Below, piece by piece: positions 26,605 to 36,561 of a stretch of 64,000 bases of DNA. Within the stretch, counting starts at the first letter, position 1; every line of letters begins with the position of its first letter. The DNA comes from Methylomonas sp. LL1. Lineage in GTDB: Bacteria > Pseudomonadota > Gammaproteobacteria > Methylococcales > Methylomonadaceae. The notes beneath the pieces were generated by a model that ran no database searches, was not told where the DNA came from, and saw nothing but the letters and a program-made list of their open reading frames with translations. The stretch covers positions 2,604,001-2,668,000 of the forward strand of contig NZ_CP064653.1 in assembly GCF_015711015.1 (NCBI RefSeq), given 5' to 3'. A program made the position numbers and the translations under genes.

Positions 26605-27515
26605 ATACCGTGCGTCAATCTCACATTTTAGCGCTGTTAATTTCATCACTACTGGGCGGCGTAGCCTACGCGCAAGCGCCCGGCCTGCATGCGGGAACTC
26701 TGGATACCGCCAAGATAGAGCAACTGACCGGTGCCAAAGGCAAACTCGACACCGCCGAGAATGTCTTCAAAGTCACCGTGCCACGTAGCGATCTGGCGGT
26801 TTCCGTGGCAGGCGTAAAAATGACAGCGGCGACCGGATATACCTCATGGGCCGGATTTTCTCCGGCAGGCGACAAAACCATGGTGATGGGCGACATGGTG
26901 TTACAGGAAGATCAGATAAATCCGGTGATGAGCACCGCACTGGAAAACGGCATTGAGGTTACCGCCCTGCATAACCATTTCCTCTGGGATACTCCGAAAG
27001 TAATGTTCATGCACATCGGCGGCACCGGCGATGCGGAAAATCTGGCAACGGGTATCGGCAAGGTGTTTGCCAAAATCAAGGAAACCAGCAACGGCAAAAC
27101 TAAACCAAAACCAAAGTCGTTCGATACCGCTAAGACCTCGCTCGATCCGAAACCCATTGAAACCATTATTGGTTCGCCCGTCGAGAAAGCCGGTGAAGTC
27201 TATAAAGTCACCATTGGCCGCACCACGCAGATGGACGGGCATACTGTTGGCAAGACCATGGGTGTGAATACTTGGGCGGTGTTTGCCGGCAGCAATGACA
27301 AGGCTATCGTCGAAGGCGACTTTGCTGTGCTGGAATCTGAACTTCAAGGCGTGCTGAAGGCCTTGCGCGGTGCGGACATCACCATCACCACGATCCATAA
27401 CCACATGATACGCGAATCGCCACGGATCGTATTTTTGCATTACTGGGGAGAAGGTAGCGTTAACGATTTAGCCAAAGCTTTTAAAGCGGCGCTAGATACT
27501 CAGTCGAAAGCCTAG
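26601..27515 (+). CDS. DUF1259-domain (LppY/LpqO-like) exported protein
   Basis: A 304-residue protein with an N-terminal signal peptide (about 1-24, ending near AYAQA) and two tandem DUF1259 repeats. Each repeat has the pattern TALHNHFLWDTPKVMFMHIG (first) or ITTIHNHMIRESPRIVFLHY (second). The conserved histidines suggest metal binding. Such proteins are common in chr clusters, but their reaction is unknown. It overlaps chrA (ATGA) and ends at 27515, immediately before a remnant of a superoxide dismutase gene, so the original operon has lost DNA at this point. Confidence 0.85.
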   Translation: MNTVRQSHILALLISSLLGGVAYAQAPGLHAGTLDTAKIEQLTGAKGKLDTAENVFKVTVPRSDLAVSVAGVKMTAATGYTSWAGFSPAGDKTMVMGDMVLQEDQINPVMSTALENGIEVTALHNHFLWDTPKVMFMHIGGTGDAENLATGIGKVFAKIKETSNGKTKPKPKSFDTAKTSLDPKPIETIIGSPVEKAGEVYKVTIGRTTQMDGHTVGKTMGVNTWAVFAGSNDKAIVEGDFAVLESELQGVLKALRGADITITTIHNHMIRESPRIVFLHYWGEGSVNDLAKAFKAALDTQSKA

Positions 27516-27638
27516 GAGTATCAGATGGATTACGGCGCGGCGGCTCCGGCTTATGTGGATGCATTTTTTCGCAATATTCATTGGGAGACGGTTTCAGCGC
27601 GTCTGGAAAAAGCGTTAAAAGCACGGACGATCTGGTAG
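27516..27638 (+). pseudogene. C-terminal remnant of an iron superoxide dismutase (ChrC-type)
   Basis: Starting directly after the DUF1259 stop codon, the frame reads EYQMDYGAAAPAYVDAFFRN and then IHWETVSARLEKALK, stopping at 27638. This is the usual end of Fe/Mn superoxide dismutases: the (W)EHAYxxDYxN...YVxAFW..NWxxV region. chrC encodes such an enzyme in many chromate operons, between chrA and the rest. The catalytic residues upstream are gone, so nothing functional can be made. A deletion joined the DUF1259 end to the sodB end. Confidence 0.75.
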
Positions 27639-27652
27639 GCGGGGAATGTGCG

Positions 27653-28078
27653 ATGAAATGGATTACCCGCGAACACCCAAAAATTGATCGAATTGCTTGC
27701 CCATGGTTGATCGCACGCTTCATCGACGATTCCCCAGAGTTCCTTTATGTGCCTGCCAATGATGTGATGCGAGTCGCCGCCGAAACAGGCGCAACGCCTT
27801 ATGATGTTCCGGGCGTAGAACTGGGCCATCACGGCGAGCGATGCAGCTTTGATGCTTTCATCGCTAAATATGCTATTCGGGATGCCAGCCTTGATCGACT
27901 TGCCCTGATCGTACGCGCGGCTGACTGCGGACAGCCAGAGTTGGCAAAAGAAGCAGCCGGTCTATTGGCCATTTCGAAAGGCTTGTCACTCAATTTCGCC
28001 GATGATCACGAAATGCTGAAACATGGGATGGTGATCTACGACGCACTCTATGCCTGGTGTGCCAATGCCGTCGAATAA
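27653..28078 (+). CDS. ChrB C-terminal-domain protein (chromate resistance)
   Basis: A 141-residue protein from the ATG at 27653. It corresponds to the C-terminal half of ChrB: REHPKIDRIACPWLIARFID, GATPYDVPGVELGHHGERCS, and the end NFADDHEMLKHGMVIYDALY. It lacks the DNA-binding N-domain, so it is probably an accessory enzyme or sensor and not a repressor. Stand-alone ChrB_C genes followed by an MFS gene are a known layout of chr loci. It is preceded by the superoxide dismutase remnant and followed 25 bp later by the MFS gene. Confidence 0.85.
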   Translation: MKWITREHPKIDRIACPWLIARFIDDSPEFLYVPANDVMRVAAETGATPYDVPGVELGHHGERCSFDAFIAKYAIRDASLDRLALIVRAADCGQPELAKEAAGLLAISKGLSLNFADDHEMLKHGMVIYDALYAWCANAVE

Positions 28079-28103
28079 TGCTGATTACTTTTTAGGTCGA
28101 TAA

Positions 28104-29318
28104 ATGATCCAACGGCTCCTATTGCCCTCAGCAGTTGCCCCGTCTGTATTACCCATCCTCATTGGTCGTGCTTTAAGAGCGTTTTCAGATGGCTATGTCG
28201 CAGTGCTCTTGCCCGCCTATTTGTTGGCGTTGGGATTCGACACCTGGCAAGTGGGCGTACTCGCGACATCGACACTGTTGGGATCGGCAGTGGCAACGTT
28301 GGCGGTGGGTGCCTGGGGCTATCGGTTTTCTGATCGTCGTTTACTCCTCGGTGCCTCATTGTTGATGGCCGCAACGGGCTTTGCTTTCGCAATAGAATCG
28401 TCATTCTGGCCGCTGCTCCTGATTGCTTTCTTTGGCACGCTTAATCCGAGCTCTGGCGACGTGAGTTTGTTTCTACCCCTGGAGCATGCGCGTCTCGCAG
28501 AAGCGGCACATGACCAGGCACGGACGGCGCTGTTCGCTCGCTATAGTCTGCTCGGTGCATTGTTCGCGGCGTTGGGCGCCCTGTCTGCCGGTTTACCTGA
28601 TCATCTTGTCCGGATTATCGCGGTAAGCCAGCTTGATGCGTTGCGAATGATGTTTGTGCTCTATGGTTTGGTGGGCTTCACAGTTTGGTTACTATATAGA
28701 AATGTACCCCAGCCTCATTTTGAGGAGCGAAAGCCGCCACAACAATTAGGTGCTTCGAAGCATGTGGTGTTCAAGCTGGCGACTCTATTTTCGCTGGACG
28801 CCTTTGCCGGTGGGTTGGTGGTTAATTCGCTGTTGGCGCTTTGGTTATTCAAACGCTTCGATCTGTCCTTAACGGCTGCGGGGTCATTTTTTTTCTGGGC
28901 GGGATTGCTCACGGCCCTATCTCAGCTTGCAGCGCCGCGATTGGCAAAGCGCATCGGGCTGATCAATACCATGGTATTCACACACATTCCGGCAAATCTT
29001 TGTTTGATCGGCGCTGCATTCGCACCCAGACTCGAAATCGCACTCGGATTGTTATTGTTGCGTTCACTGCTATCACAGATGGATGTGCCCACTCGCAGCG
29101 CATTCGTCATGGCGGCTGTGACGCCTGAAGAGAGAACCGCTGCAGCAAGTTTTACATTGGTACCCCGAAGCCTAGCGTCGTCGCTCAGCCCTGCATTGGG
29201 CGGTGCATTATTTGCGGCTGGATTCTTTGCTGCGCCCTTGGTGAGTTGTGGTATTTTGAAGATTGCCTACGACTTGATGCTGTGGACAGCCTTTCGAAAA
29301 TTCGAGGAAAAAACCTAG
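28104..29318 (+). CDS. Major facilitator superfamily transporter of the chr operon
   Basis: A 404-residue protein with about twelve hydrophobic segments and MFS patterns (GYVAVLLPAYLLALGFDTWQ early, GYRFSDRRLLL as the loop 2-3 motif). It directly follows the ChrB_C gene, and this pair is common in chromate-resistance clusters, where the transporter is thought to aid export. The substrate cannot be read from sequence. Downstream is about 300 bp of broken sequence, including a piece of another chrB-like gene. Confidence 0.85.
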   Translation: MIQRLLLPSAVAPSVLPILIGRALRAFSDGYVAVLLPAYLLALGFDTWQVGVLATSTLLGSAVATLAVGAWGYRFSDRRLLLGASLLMAATGFAFAIESSFWPLLLIAFFGTLNPSSGDVSLFLPLEHARLAEAAHDQARTALFARYSLLGALFAALGALSAGLPDHLVRIIAVSQLDALRMMFVLYGLVGFTVWLLYRNVPQPHFEERKPPQQLGASKHVVFKLATLFSLDAFAGGLVVNSLLALWLFKRFDLSLTAAGSFFFWAGLLTALSQLAAPRLAKRIGLINTMVFTHIPANLCLIGAAFAPRLEIALGLLLLRSLLSQMDVPTRSAFVMAAVTPEERTAAASFTLVPRSLASSLSPALGGALFAAGFFAAPLVSCGILKIAYDLMLWTAFRKFEEKT

Positions 29319-29438
29319 CCAACACTTATTACGCCGATCCTTAAACGCCTAGGTGATAATTTGTGGGCGCCGAACCCAACTGACAGCGGATGAACTCATT
29401 GGAACATATAGGCTATATCATTCGGGCTGTCACATATA

Positions 29439-29552
29439 TTTAGCCATGATCACGACATGCTCAAACAGGGTTTGGTAGTGTACGATGCACTCTTTGCACG
29501 GTGTCGTCATTGCCAGAGCGAAACGCATAACTGGCCGCCTGCTTTGTCATAG
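29439..29552 (+). pseudogene. Remnant of a second chrB C-terminal domain
   Basis: The frame reads FSHDHDMLKQGLVVYDALFA and RCRHCQS before a stop at 29552. The first part matches FADDHEMLKHGMVIYDALYA, the C-terminus of the gene at 27653. Only this tail survives. The gap 29319-29616 contains no intact gene, and the remnant suggests that a duplicated chrB_C-MFS unit was partly deleted before the next MFS gene. Confidence 0.7.
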
Positions 29553-29616
29553 CCGCATCAAGAACATAAGAAGGCTGAGCGGTTGCTAAAAACATTTTCA
29601 TCTAAATCGAAATACC

Positions 29617-30894
29617 ATGGGCCAACTGCCACAGCCTTCAAAATCACTTTTCCGTAACCCTACCTTCAGACTGCTGTTTTCAGCCCAGCTCATTTCGCTT
29701 GCCGGTAGCGGTGCGACAACGGTGGGCTTAGCGCTGTTCGCGCATCAATTGGTGGGCGGCAGTTCTGCTGCAACGGTGATTGGCAATGCCTTGATGTTAC
29801 GTATCCTGGCATTTTTACTGTTTTCCCAACCGGCAGGCGTGCTTGCAGATCGAGCGAATCGTAAGCTGTTGTTGATACTGGCCGACCTCGTTCGCTTTGT
29901 TTTGATGGCTTTGTTTCCGTTCGTGCATAGTGTGTGGCAAGTCTATCTGATGATTTTTTTGATCAACGCCGCCACCGCTTTTTTCACACCCACTTATGAC
30001 TCCACCATTCCTGAAGTAGTCGGTAGCGAACATTACGTAAGAGCGCTCTCTCTGTCACGGATAGCGGTCGACATGGAAGCCGTTTTAGGTCCGGCTGTCG
30101 CCGGATTGCTGGTTTCTCTGCTAGGTCTTGAGTGGTTATTCTGGTTTGATGCTGCCACCTATTTAATTTCTGCCACTCTCGTCTGGGCCAGCGTATTGCC
30201 GCATATACCGAAACCGAGCATTCAATTTTCGTTCAGAAGCTTATTGGTGGAATTAACGTTTGGTAGCAGGCTATTGCTACGCCAGGCCGTTTTGCGGCGG
30301 GCGTTATTATTGAACTTGGTTGAAGCGATTGCCGGGGCAGCTGCTATCGTGGCCACGGTGGTGTATGTCAAAGATGTACTGATGTTGGGTGAAACCGAAT
30401 TTGTTTTGGCTATGGCGGGGCTGGGTTTTGGTTCTACCGTTACCGCATTGTTTTTGGGTTGGGCTTCCGGTCGCTATGAATCCGGCGCAAAAAAACCTTC
30501 CGAGCTACATGGTCGCCGCCACCGCTGGACTGAACGCGCCTTGCTAACCGGCGGTGTCGTATTGGGTTTAATATTGTTGCCGGGCTTGCAGCAACCGCCA
30601 TTTTTGCTTTTCGTCTGGCTTTGGATTTTGAATGGTGTGGGTCAGGCGCTCATCGCGCTATCTTCCTCAACCTTACTGGCCGAACACACTAAAGAATCTG
30701 ACCGAGGAAAAGCGTATGCGGCACATTTCGCGCTAACGCATACGTTTTGGCTAATCACCTATCCGGCCATCGGACACGGTGTGAGCAGTCTTGGAGCACC
30801 GTTGACCTTCACCATCGCCGGTGCGATTTGCCTGATCATCTCCATGGTGGCGATCATTTCACGGAAACCCAATCACGATCACATGCATAGGTAA
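29617..30894 (+). CDS. MFS metal exporter, NreB/NrsD-like
   Basis: A 425-residue MFS protein with about twelve transmembrane segments. The N-terminus reads FRNPTFRLLFSAQLISLAGS and loop 2-3 reads GVLADRANRKLLL. The C-terminus ends in a short histidine-containing tail (KPNHDHMHR). This combination resembles the nickel-resistance exporters NreB and NrsD, although their histidine tails are usually longer. Placement at the end of the chr locus supports a resistance role. Nickel as substrate is inference. Confidence 0.7.
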   Translation: MGQLPQPSKSLFRNPTFRLLFSAQLISLAGSGATTVGLALFAHQLVGGSSAATVIGNALMLRILAFLLFSQPAGVLADRANRKLLLILADLVRFVLMALFPFVHSVWQVYLMIFLINAATAFFTPTYDSTIPEVVGSEHYVRALSLSRIAVDMEAVLGPAVAGLLVSLLGLEWLFWFDAATYLISATLVWASVLPHIPKPSIQFSFRSLLVELTFGSRLLLRQAVLRRALLLNLVEAIAGAAAIVATVVYVKDVLMLGETEFVLAMAGLGFGSTVTALFLGWASGRYESGAKKPSELHGRRHRWTERALLTGGVVLGLILLPGLQQPPFLLFVWLWILNGVGQALIALSSSTLLAEHTKESDRGKAYAAHFALTHTFWLITYPAIGHGVSSLGAPLTFTIAGAICLIISMVAIISRKPNHDHMHR

Positions 30895-30945
30895 CTGAGG
30901 CTACACTTTAATGTTTTAGTATGACGCCAAAAAGCTGATCTCTGA

Positions 30946-31767
30946 TTACAGGGTTCGCGCAATCGACCTTACCGCGGATAAAATCAAAAGATGCCCAGGA
31001 TAAAAGAAATACGCCCAACGCCCCACTGGCCATACCCTAAACTGAATGGGTTGGCGCAGCAGCCAGAGACCAAATAAGGCAACTATAAAGCTGGTTCCCA
31101 GCACTAGCAGCGGATAAAGCTGTAACCCGGTTATATTTGTAAATAAGTAGTCACCTCTATTGATCCATGCAGACAAAGCTGCGGGCATTAGCCAGAAAAC
31201 AGTTGAATTTCTGATTGCAATGAGAAACGCAGCAGGAAGCAACGTGCCACAAACGCCGTACATAAGAGGACCATCGAACCAATAAGCCAAACAGATCGCA
31301 ACGATGCTTACGCCAATGCCCATAAGCTTTTTTTGTAACGCCATCCGGGCAATCACGAATCCAATAGTCAAGCTTGGCAATACGTTGAGCGATAGGGGCT
31401 TTGTAAAATATACACGATACGCTGGTTCAGAGAGTAGCGAGAAGGCTACTAGCCACACGAAATATCTAATGCTTTGAATACAAAAAGCATCAACTTGAGC
31501 TGACCGATTGATATTAGCCGCAATAATTAAACAAAAAAGTGGGTATGAAATGCGGCCTGGTACAAACAAACCAGTGAGTGATGGCCAGATATAATGAATG
31601 TGATCTATCAACATCGTTGAGATTGCCAGCCATTTAATTAAATCAATACTTGAGCTCCGATTTTGTATTTTCGAACTATTGGTGATCTGCGTTAATTGTG
31701 AAATTCGATGGAAAATTTCTCCCACAGCTAAATTCATCATTTGGCACGAAAACTTATCCCAATACAT
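30946..31767 (-). CDS. traX: TraX-family membrane protein
   Basis: A 273-residue protein with eight or so hydrophobic segments. The start of the conserved region, SIDLIKWLAISTMLIDHIHY, and GRISYPLFCLIIAANINRS match the TraX family, whose F-plasmid member acetylates the N-terminus of pilin. It is distant from the transfer operon (9 kb from traL) and in the opposite orientation, lying 30 bp after the metal RND pump operon. The pilin here (44750) is a plausible substrate. The start is uncertain; an ATG at 31740 or 31737 would give a slightly shorter protein. Confidence 0.8.
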   Translation of the reverse strand: MYWDKFSCQMMNLAVGEIFHRISQLTQITNSSKIQNRSSSIDLIKWLAISTMLIDHIHYIWPSLTGLFVPGRISYPLFCLIIAANINRSAQVDAFCIQSIRYFVWLVAFSLLSEPAYRVYFTKPLSLNVLPSLTIGFVIARMALQKKLMGIGVSIVAICLAYWFDGPLMYGVCGTLLPAAFLIAIRNSTVFWLMPAALSAWINRGDYLFTNITGLQLYPLLVLGTSFIVALFGLWLLRQPIQFRVWPVGRWAYFFYPGHLLILSAVRSIARTL

Positions 31768-31797
31768 TGATACACACTAGGATACCTAGCACTTTGG

Positions 31798-34700
31798 CTA
31801 TTCATCTTCAGTCCTGGTCAAATGACCAGGGACTGTGTTCCGTAAATCGCCGAACCGTAGATACAACACCGGCACTACCAATAAATTAAGCACGGTCGAT
31901 GTCAACAAACCGAACAAAATCACCGTCGCCATTGGCGCCTGAATTTCACTGCCCGGCTCGCCGCCGCTAAAGGCAAGCGGCGCCAATCCCAATCCCGCCG
32001 CAAGCGCCGTCATTAATATCGGGATCAACCGTTCCGAGGCGCCGCGTCTAACGGCTTCGGTAAAGTCTTTCACGCCTTCCTGTTCCCATAAATTGCGAAT
32101 GTGGGCAACCAGCATCACGCCGTTGCGGGTGGCAATGCCGAATAAGGTGATGAATCCGATCATCGACGCTACCGACAAGATGCCGCCCGACACATAGACG
32201 CCAATTACCCCACCCACCAGTGCCAGCGGCAAATTCGACATCACCAGCAAGGCGTCGCGCATCGAGTGAAAAGCCACATACAGCAATAGAAATATGCCCG
32301 CCGTGACCACCGCGCCCAGAATCAGCAGGGTTTGCGCGGCTTCCTGGGCGCTTTCGAACTGCCCGCCGTATTCGATGTGGTAACCCGACGGCATTTGCAC
32401 CTGCGCGGTCACCCGCTGGCGAATGTCGTTCACGACACCGGCCAGGTCACGGCCCGCCACGTTGGCCATGACTACCAGTTTGCGCTGTACATCTTCGCGA
32501 CTGATCGTGTCCGGGCCACGGGTTTTCTGAATATCCGCCAAGGCATGCAGGGGCAGCTGCGCACCGTTGGCCGTGGTTAATAACGTGGCGCGAACGGCAT
32601 CAAGGTCTTCCTTGGATTCGCTGGGATAGCGCACCACCAAATCAAAGGCGGTTTGTCCCTCGAAGATGCGTGACACTTCCTTGCCTTGAAAGGCCGTTTC
32701 CAGTACCTCGGCCACTTGCTCCATGGTGAACCCATAACGGGCAATGGCGGCACGGTCAAACTTCACCGATAGAAACGGTACATCCGACGGATTGTCGATA
32801 GAGACATCCACAGCCCCCTCGACGGCGTCCACCAGTCCCTTCACTTGCTGGGCCAGACGGCGCAATTCCGCCAAATCGTCACCGAAGATTTTGACGGCGA
32901 TATTGGCGCGAGTACCCGACAACATGTGATCGATGCGATGCGAAATCGGTTGTCCGATCACGGCGTTGGCGCCTGGCACCAGCGTCAACTTTCGTCTCAA
33001 CTCGGCTAGCACGGTTTCCTTGTCGCGGTCTTTCATCGCCAGCCGGACATCGATCTCCGAGGCATAAACCGCTTGGGCATGGGGATCAAGTTCCGCGCGC
33101 CCGGTTCGCCGCGCCGTGGCGGCGGTTTCCGGCAGTTGCAGAATGATTTTTTCGGCCATCTGGCCAATCTGATCCGATTGCTCCAGCGACGTGCCTGGAA
33201 GCGTCACCACGGCGATGGTGAGGCTGCCTTCGTTGAATTCGGGCAGAAACGAGCGACCGGTCAGCGCCAGGGCGATCAGGGTGGCGACTATCGTGCCGGT
33301 TGATGCCACCACTGTCCAGCGCCAGTGAGGTAGTACGCGAGCCAAGCAGGCGGTGTAATAAGTTTTCAGTCCAAGCGCCAATTTGCTCTCGTGCGCTTCC
33401 GTTACCGTGCGTGAATGTGGCAGCAGATAACTGCTCAAGGCCGGCGTAACGGTTACCGCGACTAGCAGGGATGCGGCAATGGCCACCACATAAGCAAATC
33501 CCAAGGGTTGCATCAATCGTCCTTCGATGCCGGAGAGGAAAAACAACGGTACAAAAACCAGCATGATGATCAAGGTGGCGTAAACGATGGAGCCGAGAAT
33601 TTCATGGCTGGCACGAAGCACCGTGGCGGCAATCGGCGCGGGTGATGGCTGCTCGGCACGCTCTCGCAGCCTGCGCACGATGTTTTCCACCACGATAATG
33701 GCATCGTCCACCAACGCCCCCAATGCGATGGCCAAGCCGCCGAGGGTCATGGTGTTGAGGGTAGCGCCGGAAGCGCTCATGGCCAACACGGCGACGATCA
33801 GTGAAATCGGCAATGCAATCAAGGTAATCAGCGTAGCGCGAGCACTCAACAGAAACAAGGCCACTATGATCACCACCAATATGGCACCATCACGCAGCGC
33901 GTGACCAAGATTGGCAACCGCAACGGCAATGAAGTCCGCTTGTCGAAAAATATTGGTATCGATAGACATGCCTTTGGGCAGTGCCGTCTGGATTTCATTG
34001 AGTGTTTTTTCCAAACGCTCGGTCAATTCCAGGGTATTGACCGACGGCTGCTTCTGGATGCCGATAATGACGGCCGGTTCGCCATCGTGAGAGCCGGTAC
34101 CCCGTTTGTAGGCCGGTCCGATGCGAATGTCGGCGATATGTTTCAATAACACCGGGCCCGAGGGACTCGATACGGCCGTTTGCGCCAAATCCTCGATCTG
34201 CTTGACTCGACCCAAACCCTGTATCAGATATTCCTGGCCGCCACTGGCGAGAAAACCGGCAGAGGCGTTGGTATTAGAGGCACGCACCGCCTCGATCACG
34301 TCATTGAGGGATAGCCCGTAGGCCACCAGACGTTCCGGGCGGACTTCCACTTGATATTGTTTGGTATCGCCGCCGATGCTGATTACCTCGGCGACACCGG
34401 GCACTGCCAGTAAACGCCGGCGTATGGTCCAGTCTGCCGTGGTTTTTAAGGTCATGCCATCGTCGTGATCGGATCGCAGCGCGATAAACAGAATTTCCCC
34501 CATCACCGAAGCGATTGGGGTCAGGATCGGCGAGGGCAAGTCTTGTGGCAGTGCGCTACGCGCCAATTGCAGTTTTTCGGCGACGATCTGCCGAGCCTGA
34601 TAGATGTCGGTACCCCAGGCAAATTCGACATTGATCACCGCAAAGCCGACACCCGTGGTGGAGCGGACCCGACGCACACCCGGCGCGCCGTTCATGGCGG

Positions 34701-34911
34701 CCTCGATGGGAAACGTCACCAGTTGCTCCACTTCCGCCGGCGCCATGCCGTGCGCTTCGCTCATGAGGGTGACCGTCGGTGCCGTCAGGTCGGGGAATAC
34801 ATCCACCGGCATACGGGTGGTTTCATAACCACCCCAGAGCAACAGCAATAATCCTAATAACAGGACAAACAGGCGATTCTTCAGCGACCAATCCAGCAGC
34901 CATCCAATCAT
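31798..34911 (-). CDS. Heavy-metal RND efflux pump, CzcA/CusA family (second system)
   Basis: A 1037-residue RND permease. The N-terminus MIGWLLDWSLKNRLFVLLLG and the periplasmic motifs are of the HME group. Its TM4 motif ALGALVDDAIIVVENIVRRL carries two acidic residues and differs from both the CusA type seen at 15662 and the classic CzcA type, so the metal is uncertain. Pumps with this motif form their own branch of heavy-metal RND proteins. It is 11 bp after the adaptor gene and forms a CBA operon with 34923 and 36562. The divergent CsoR-like gene may control it. Confidence 0.9.
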   Translation of the reverse strand: MIGWLLDWSLKNRLFVLLLGLLLLLWGGYETTRMPVDVFPDLTAPTVTLMSEAHGMAPAEVEQLVTFPIEAAMNGAPGVRRVRSTTGVGFAVINVEFAWGTDIYQARQIVAEKLQLARSALPQDLPSPILTPIASVMGEILFIALRSDHDDGMTLKTTADWTIRRRLLAVPGVAEVISIGGDTKQYQVEVRPERLVAYGLSLNDVIEAVRASNTNASAGFLASGGQEYLIQGLGRVKQIEDLAQTAVSSPSGPVLLKHIADIRIGPAYKRGTGSHDGEPAVIIGIQKQPSVNTLELTERLEKTLNEIQTALPKGMSIDTNIFRQADFIAVAVANLGHALRDGAILVVIIVALFLLSARATLITLIALPISLIVAVLAMSASGATLNTMTLGGLAIALGALVDDAIIVVENIVRRLRERAEQPSPAPIAATVLRASHEILGSIVYATLIIMLVFVPLFFLSGIEGRLMQPLGFAYVVAIAASLLVAVTVTPALSSYLLPHSRTVTEAHESKLALGLKTYYTACLARVLPHWRWTVVASTGTIVATLIALALTGRSFLPEFNEGSLTIAVVTLPGTSLEQSDQIGQMAEKIILQLPETAATARRTGRAELDPHAQAVYASEIDVRLAMKDRDKETVLAELRRKLTLVPGANAVIGQPISHRIDHMLSGTRANIAVKIFGDDLAELRRLAQQVKGLVDAVEGAVDVSIDNPSDVPFLSVKFDRAAIARYGFTMEQVAEVLETAFQGKEVSRIFEGQTAFDLVVRYPSESKEDLDAVRATLLTTANGAQLPLHALADIQKTRGPDTISREDVQRKLVVMANVAGRDLAGVVNDIRQRVTAQVQMPSGYHIEYGGQFESAQEAAQTLLILGAVVTAGIFLLLYVAFHSMRDALLVMSNLPLALVGGVIGVYVSGGILSVASMIGFITLFGIATRNGVMLVAHIRNLWEQEGVKDFTEAVRRGASERLIPILMTALAAGLGLAPLAFSGGEPGSEIQAPMATVILFGLLTSTVLNLLVVPVLYLRFGDLRNTVPGHLTRTEDE

Positions 34912-34922
34912 GACACCCCTCC

Positions 34923-36443
34923 TTAATGGACGTGGCCATGCACGGCAGCGCCGGGCGCGGTTGCCGCGAGATACACCAGATATGCGCCTTGGCTGACGAC
35001 ACGGTCAGTCGGCGCGAGACCGTCTTTGACTTCGACAAACCCCGCGTCCCGCACACCCAGCTTGATCAGCCGACGCTCGAAGGACTCGCCGCCGGTCTGG
35101 ACGAACGCCACGGAGAGCCCGTTGTCATCGACCAATGCCGATTCCGGCACGGCCAACGCCTCGGTCGCCTGACCGGTAAACAAGCGCACCCGAGCAAAGG
35201 ACTCTAATGGCAGGCGCGGATCAGGCCGGTCGAGCTCAAAGATCACCGGCAGGGTTCGATGTACGGGATCGATCACCGTTGCCAACGATACCAGTCTGCC
35301 GTTTTCGCCGGGATTGATTTCGAAAATTTCGTCAAAACCGTCAACCTTGAAGGCTGCGCCGCTGATCTGCGTGAGTTGTGCGGAATCAGCTTCCGGCACC
35401 CGAGCTTCCAGCCAAAGCCTGTTCCGATCAACGACTTGAAACAGTTTCTCACCGCTTTCGACGTAGCGGCCGTTACTCACAAACGATTGCGCGATAATGC
35501 CTGCCAGTGGTGCCTTGAGCGGAATCGCGCTGCCGCTGGCACCGGCAGGTTGTCGGTATTGATTCAGGCGTTTTTGCGCAGCTTCCATTTCAGCATGCGT
35601 CAACTCATGCGTGGTTTGCGCGGTGAGGGTTTGGCGCTCGGCCATCACGCCGCTGTCGAGCAACATTTTGGCGCGGTCATGCTCTTTATGCGCCAAGTCG
35701 TGACGCAGTTGCGTCTTACGGGCTTCCTCGCTCAAGGACGCCATATCGCCCCGTTCGGCCAGACGCGGCACGATGGATGCCAAAAGTTGGCCACGGGCCA
35801 CCTCATGGCCCACCACGGGCATCTGCTCGGGAAATATGACGATGCCGGCACTCGGCGCCGTCAGGGTTGTTTCCGCGTTGGAAGGCGCATGCAATACTCC
35901 GGTAGCAGGCAGCGAGGCACGCAAGGTTTTTCGCTGAACCACGGACGTAGCGAATGCCACCTGCCATTGCTGTTCCTTGAGAAAGGAGATTTCACCGGGC
36001 GCTTTAGCTTCTTCCTTGGCTTTTGGCGCCGACTGCAAATCCGGGTAAACCTGAACCGGACCCAAACGATGAACCGAATTCAGTTTGGGCGTTTGGACAG
36101 TTACGCTCACTTGCCGCTCACCTGCATGGACGGGTTTCACCACCGGCCGGAAAATGCCGGGATTTTCCGATGGGCCAGCCTCAAAGTTCTCGTCGGCTTG
36201 TCCGCCACCTGACAGCGTCACGATCACCTTGCCTTCGGTCAAAGCCTTAAAGTCGGCCAACTTGGTCAGATGCGCGGCAAATGACGATGCCTCGCCCACG
36301 ACCAAGACTTTGAATTCGACAAACAGCTCGCTGTTCTCGGTGTAATCGGTGTACGCCAGCGCTTCTCTTTCAGCAGCATTGGCCCCATTGACCTGTAACG
36401 CCAAAACCAGGCAGATTAGTAGTAAAAGACTTGATGATTTCAA
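34923..36443 (-). CDS. RND periplasmic adaptor of the second metal pump
   Basis: A 506-residue membrane-fusion protein with a signal peptide (about 1-23, ending NGANA). An unusual N-terminal domain of about 140 residues (TDYTENSELFVEFKVLVVGE, then VQTPKLNSVHRLGPV) precedes the standard adaptor core. The core has a barrel-sandwich (LTAPSAGIVIFPEQMPVVGH), an alpha-hairpin (EEARKTQLRHDLAHKEHDRA) and a beta-barrel region. The C-terminus ends VHGHVH, a likely metal-binding tail. It should link the RND permease to the TolC-like channel. The extra N-domain resembles the one of CzcB-like proteins that bind metal before export. Confidence 0.88.
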   Translation of the reverse strand: MKSSSLLLLICLVLALQVNGANAAEREALAYTDYTENSELFVEFKVLVVGEASSFAAHLTKLADFKALTEGKVIVTLSGGGQADENFEAGPSENPGIFRPVVKPVHAGERQVSVTVQTPKLNSVHRLGPVQVYPDLQSAPKAKEEAKAPGEISFLKEQQWQVAFATSVVQRKTLRASLPATGVLHAPSNAETTLTAPSAGIVIFPEQMPVVGHEVARGQLLASIVPRLAERGDMASLSEEARKTQLRHDLAHKEHDRAKMLLDSGVMAERQTLTAQTTHELTHAEMEAAQKRLNQYRQPAGASGSAIPLKAPLAGIIAQSFVSNGRYVESGEKLFQVVDRNRLWLEARVPEADSAQLTQISGAAFKVDGFDEIFEINPGENGRLVSLATVIDPVHRTLPVIFELDRPDPRLPLESFARVRLFTGQATEALAVPESALVDDNGLSVAFVQTGGESFERRLIKLGVRDAGFVEVKDGLAPTDRVVSQGAYLVYLAATAPGAAVHGHVH

Positions 36444-36561
36444 AGAAAACCTCGACCCGGCTTCGTTTCAATAAAGATGGATGGTGATAGCTGCTCAAAT
36501 TCCGGTTGATCGGCAATGTTTAAACTCGATTGCGCCAGTGACACTGGATGAACGGTGTTGT

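Noticed and set aside
35259-36212. Long rightward open frame (317 codons) opposite the second RND adaptor
   Set aside because: It is antisense to a clear adaptor gene with a full set of motifs; composition is that of a shadow frame.
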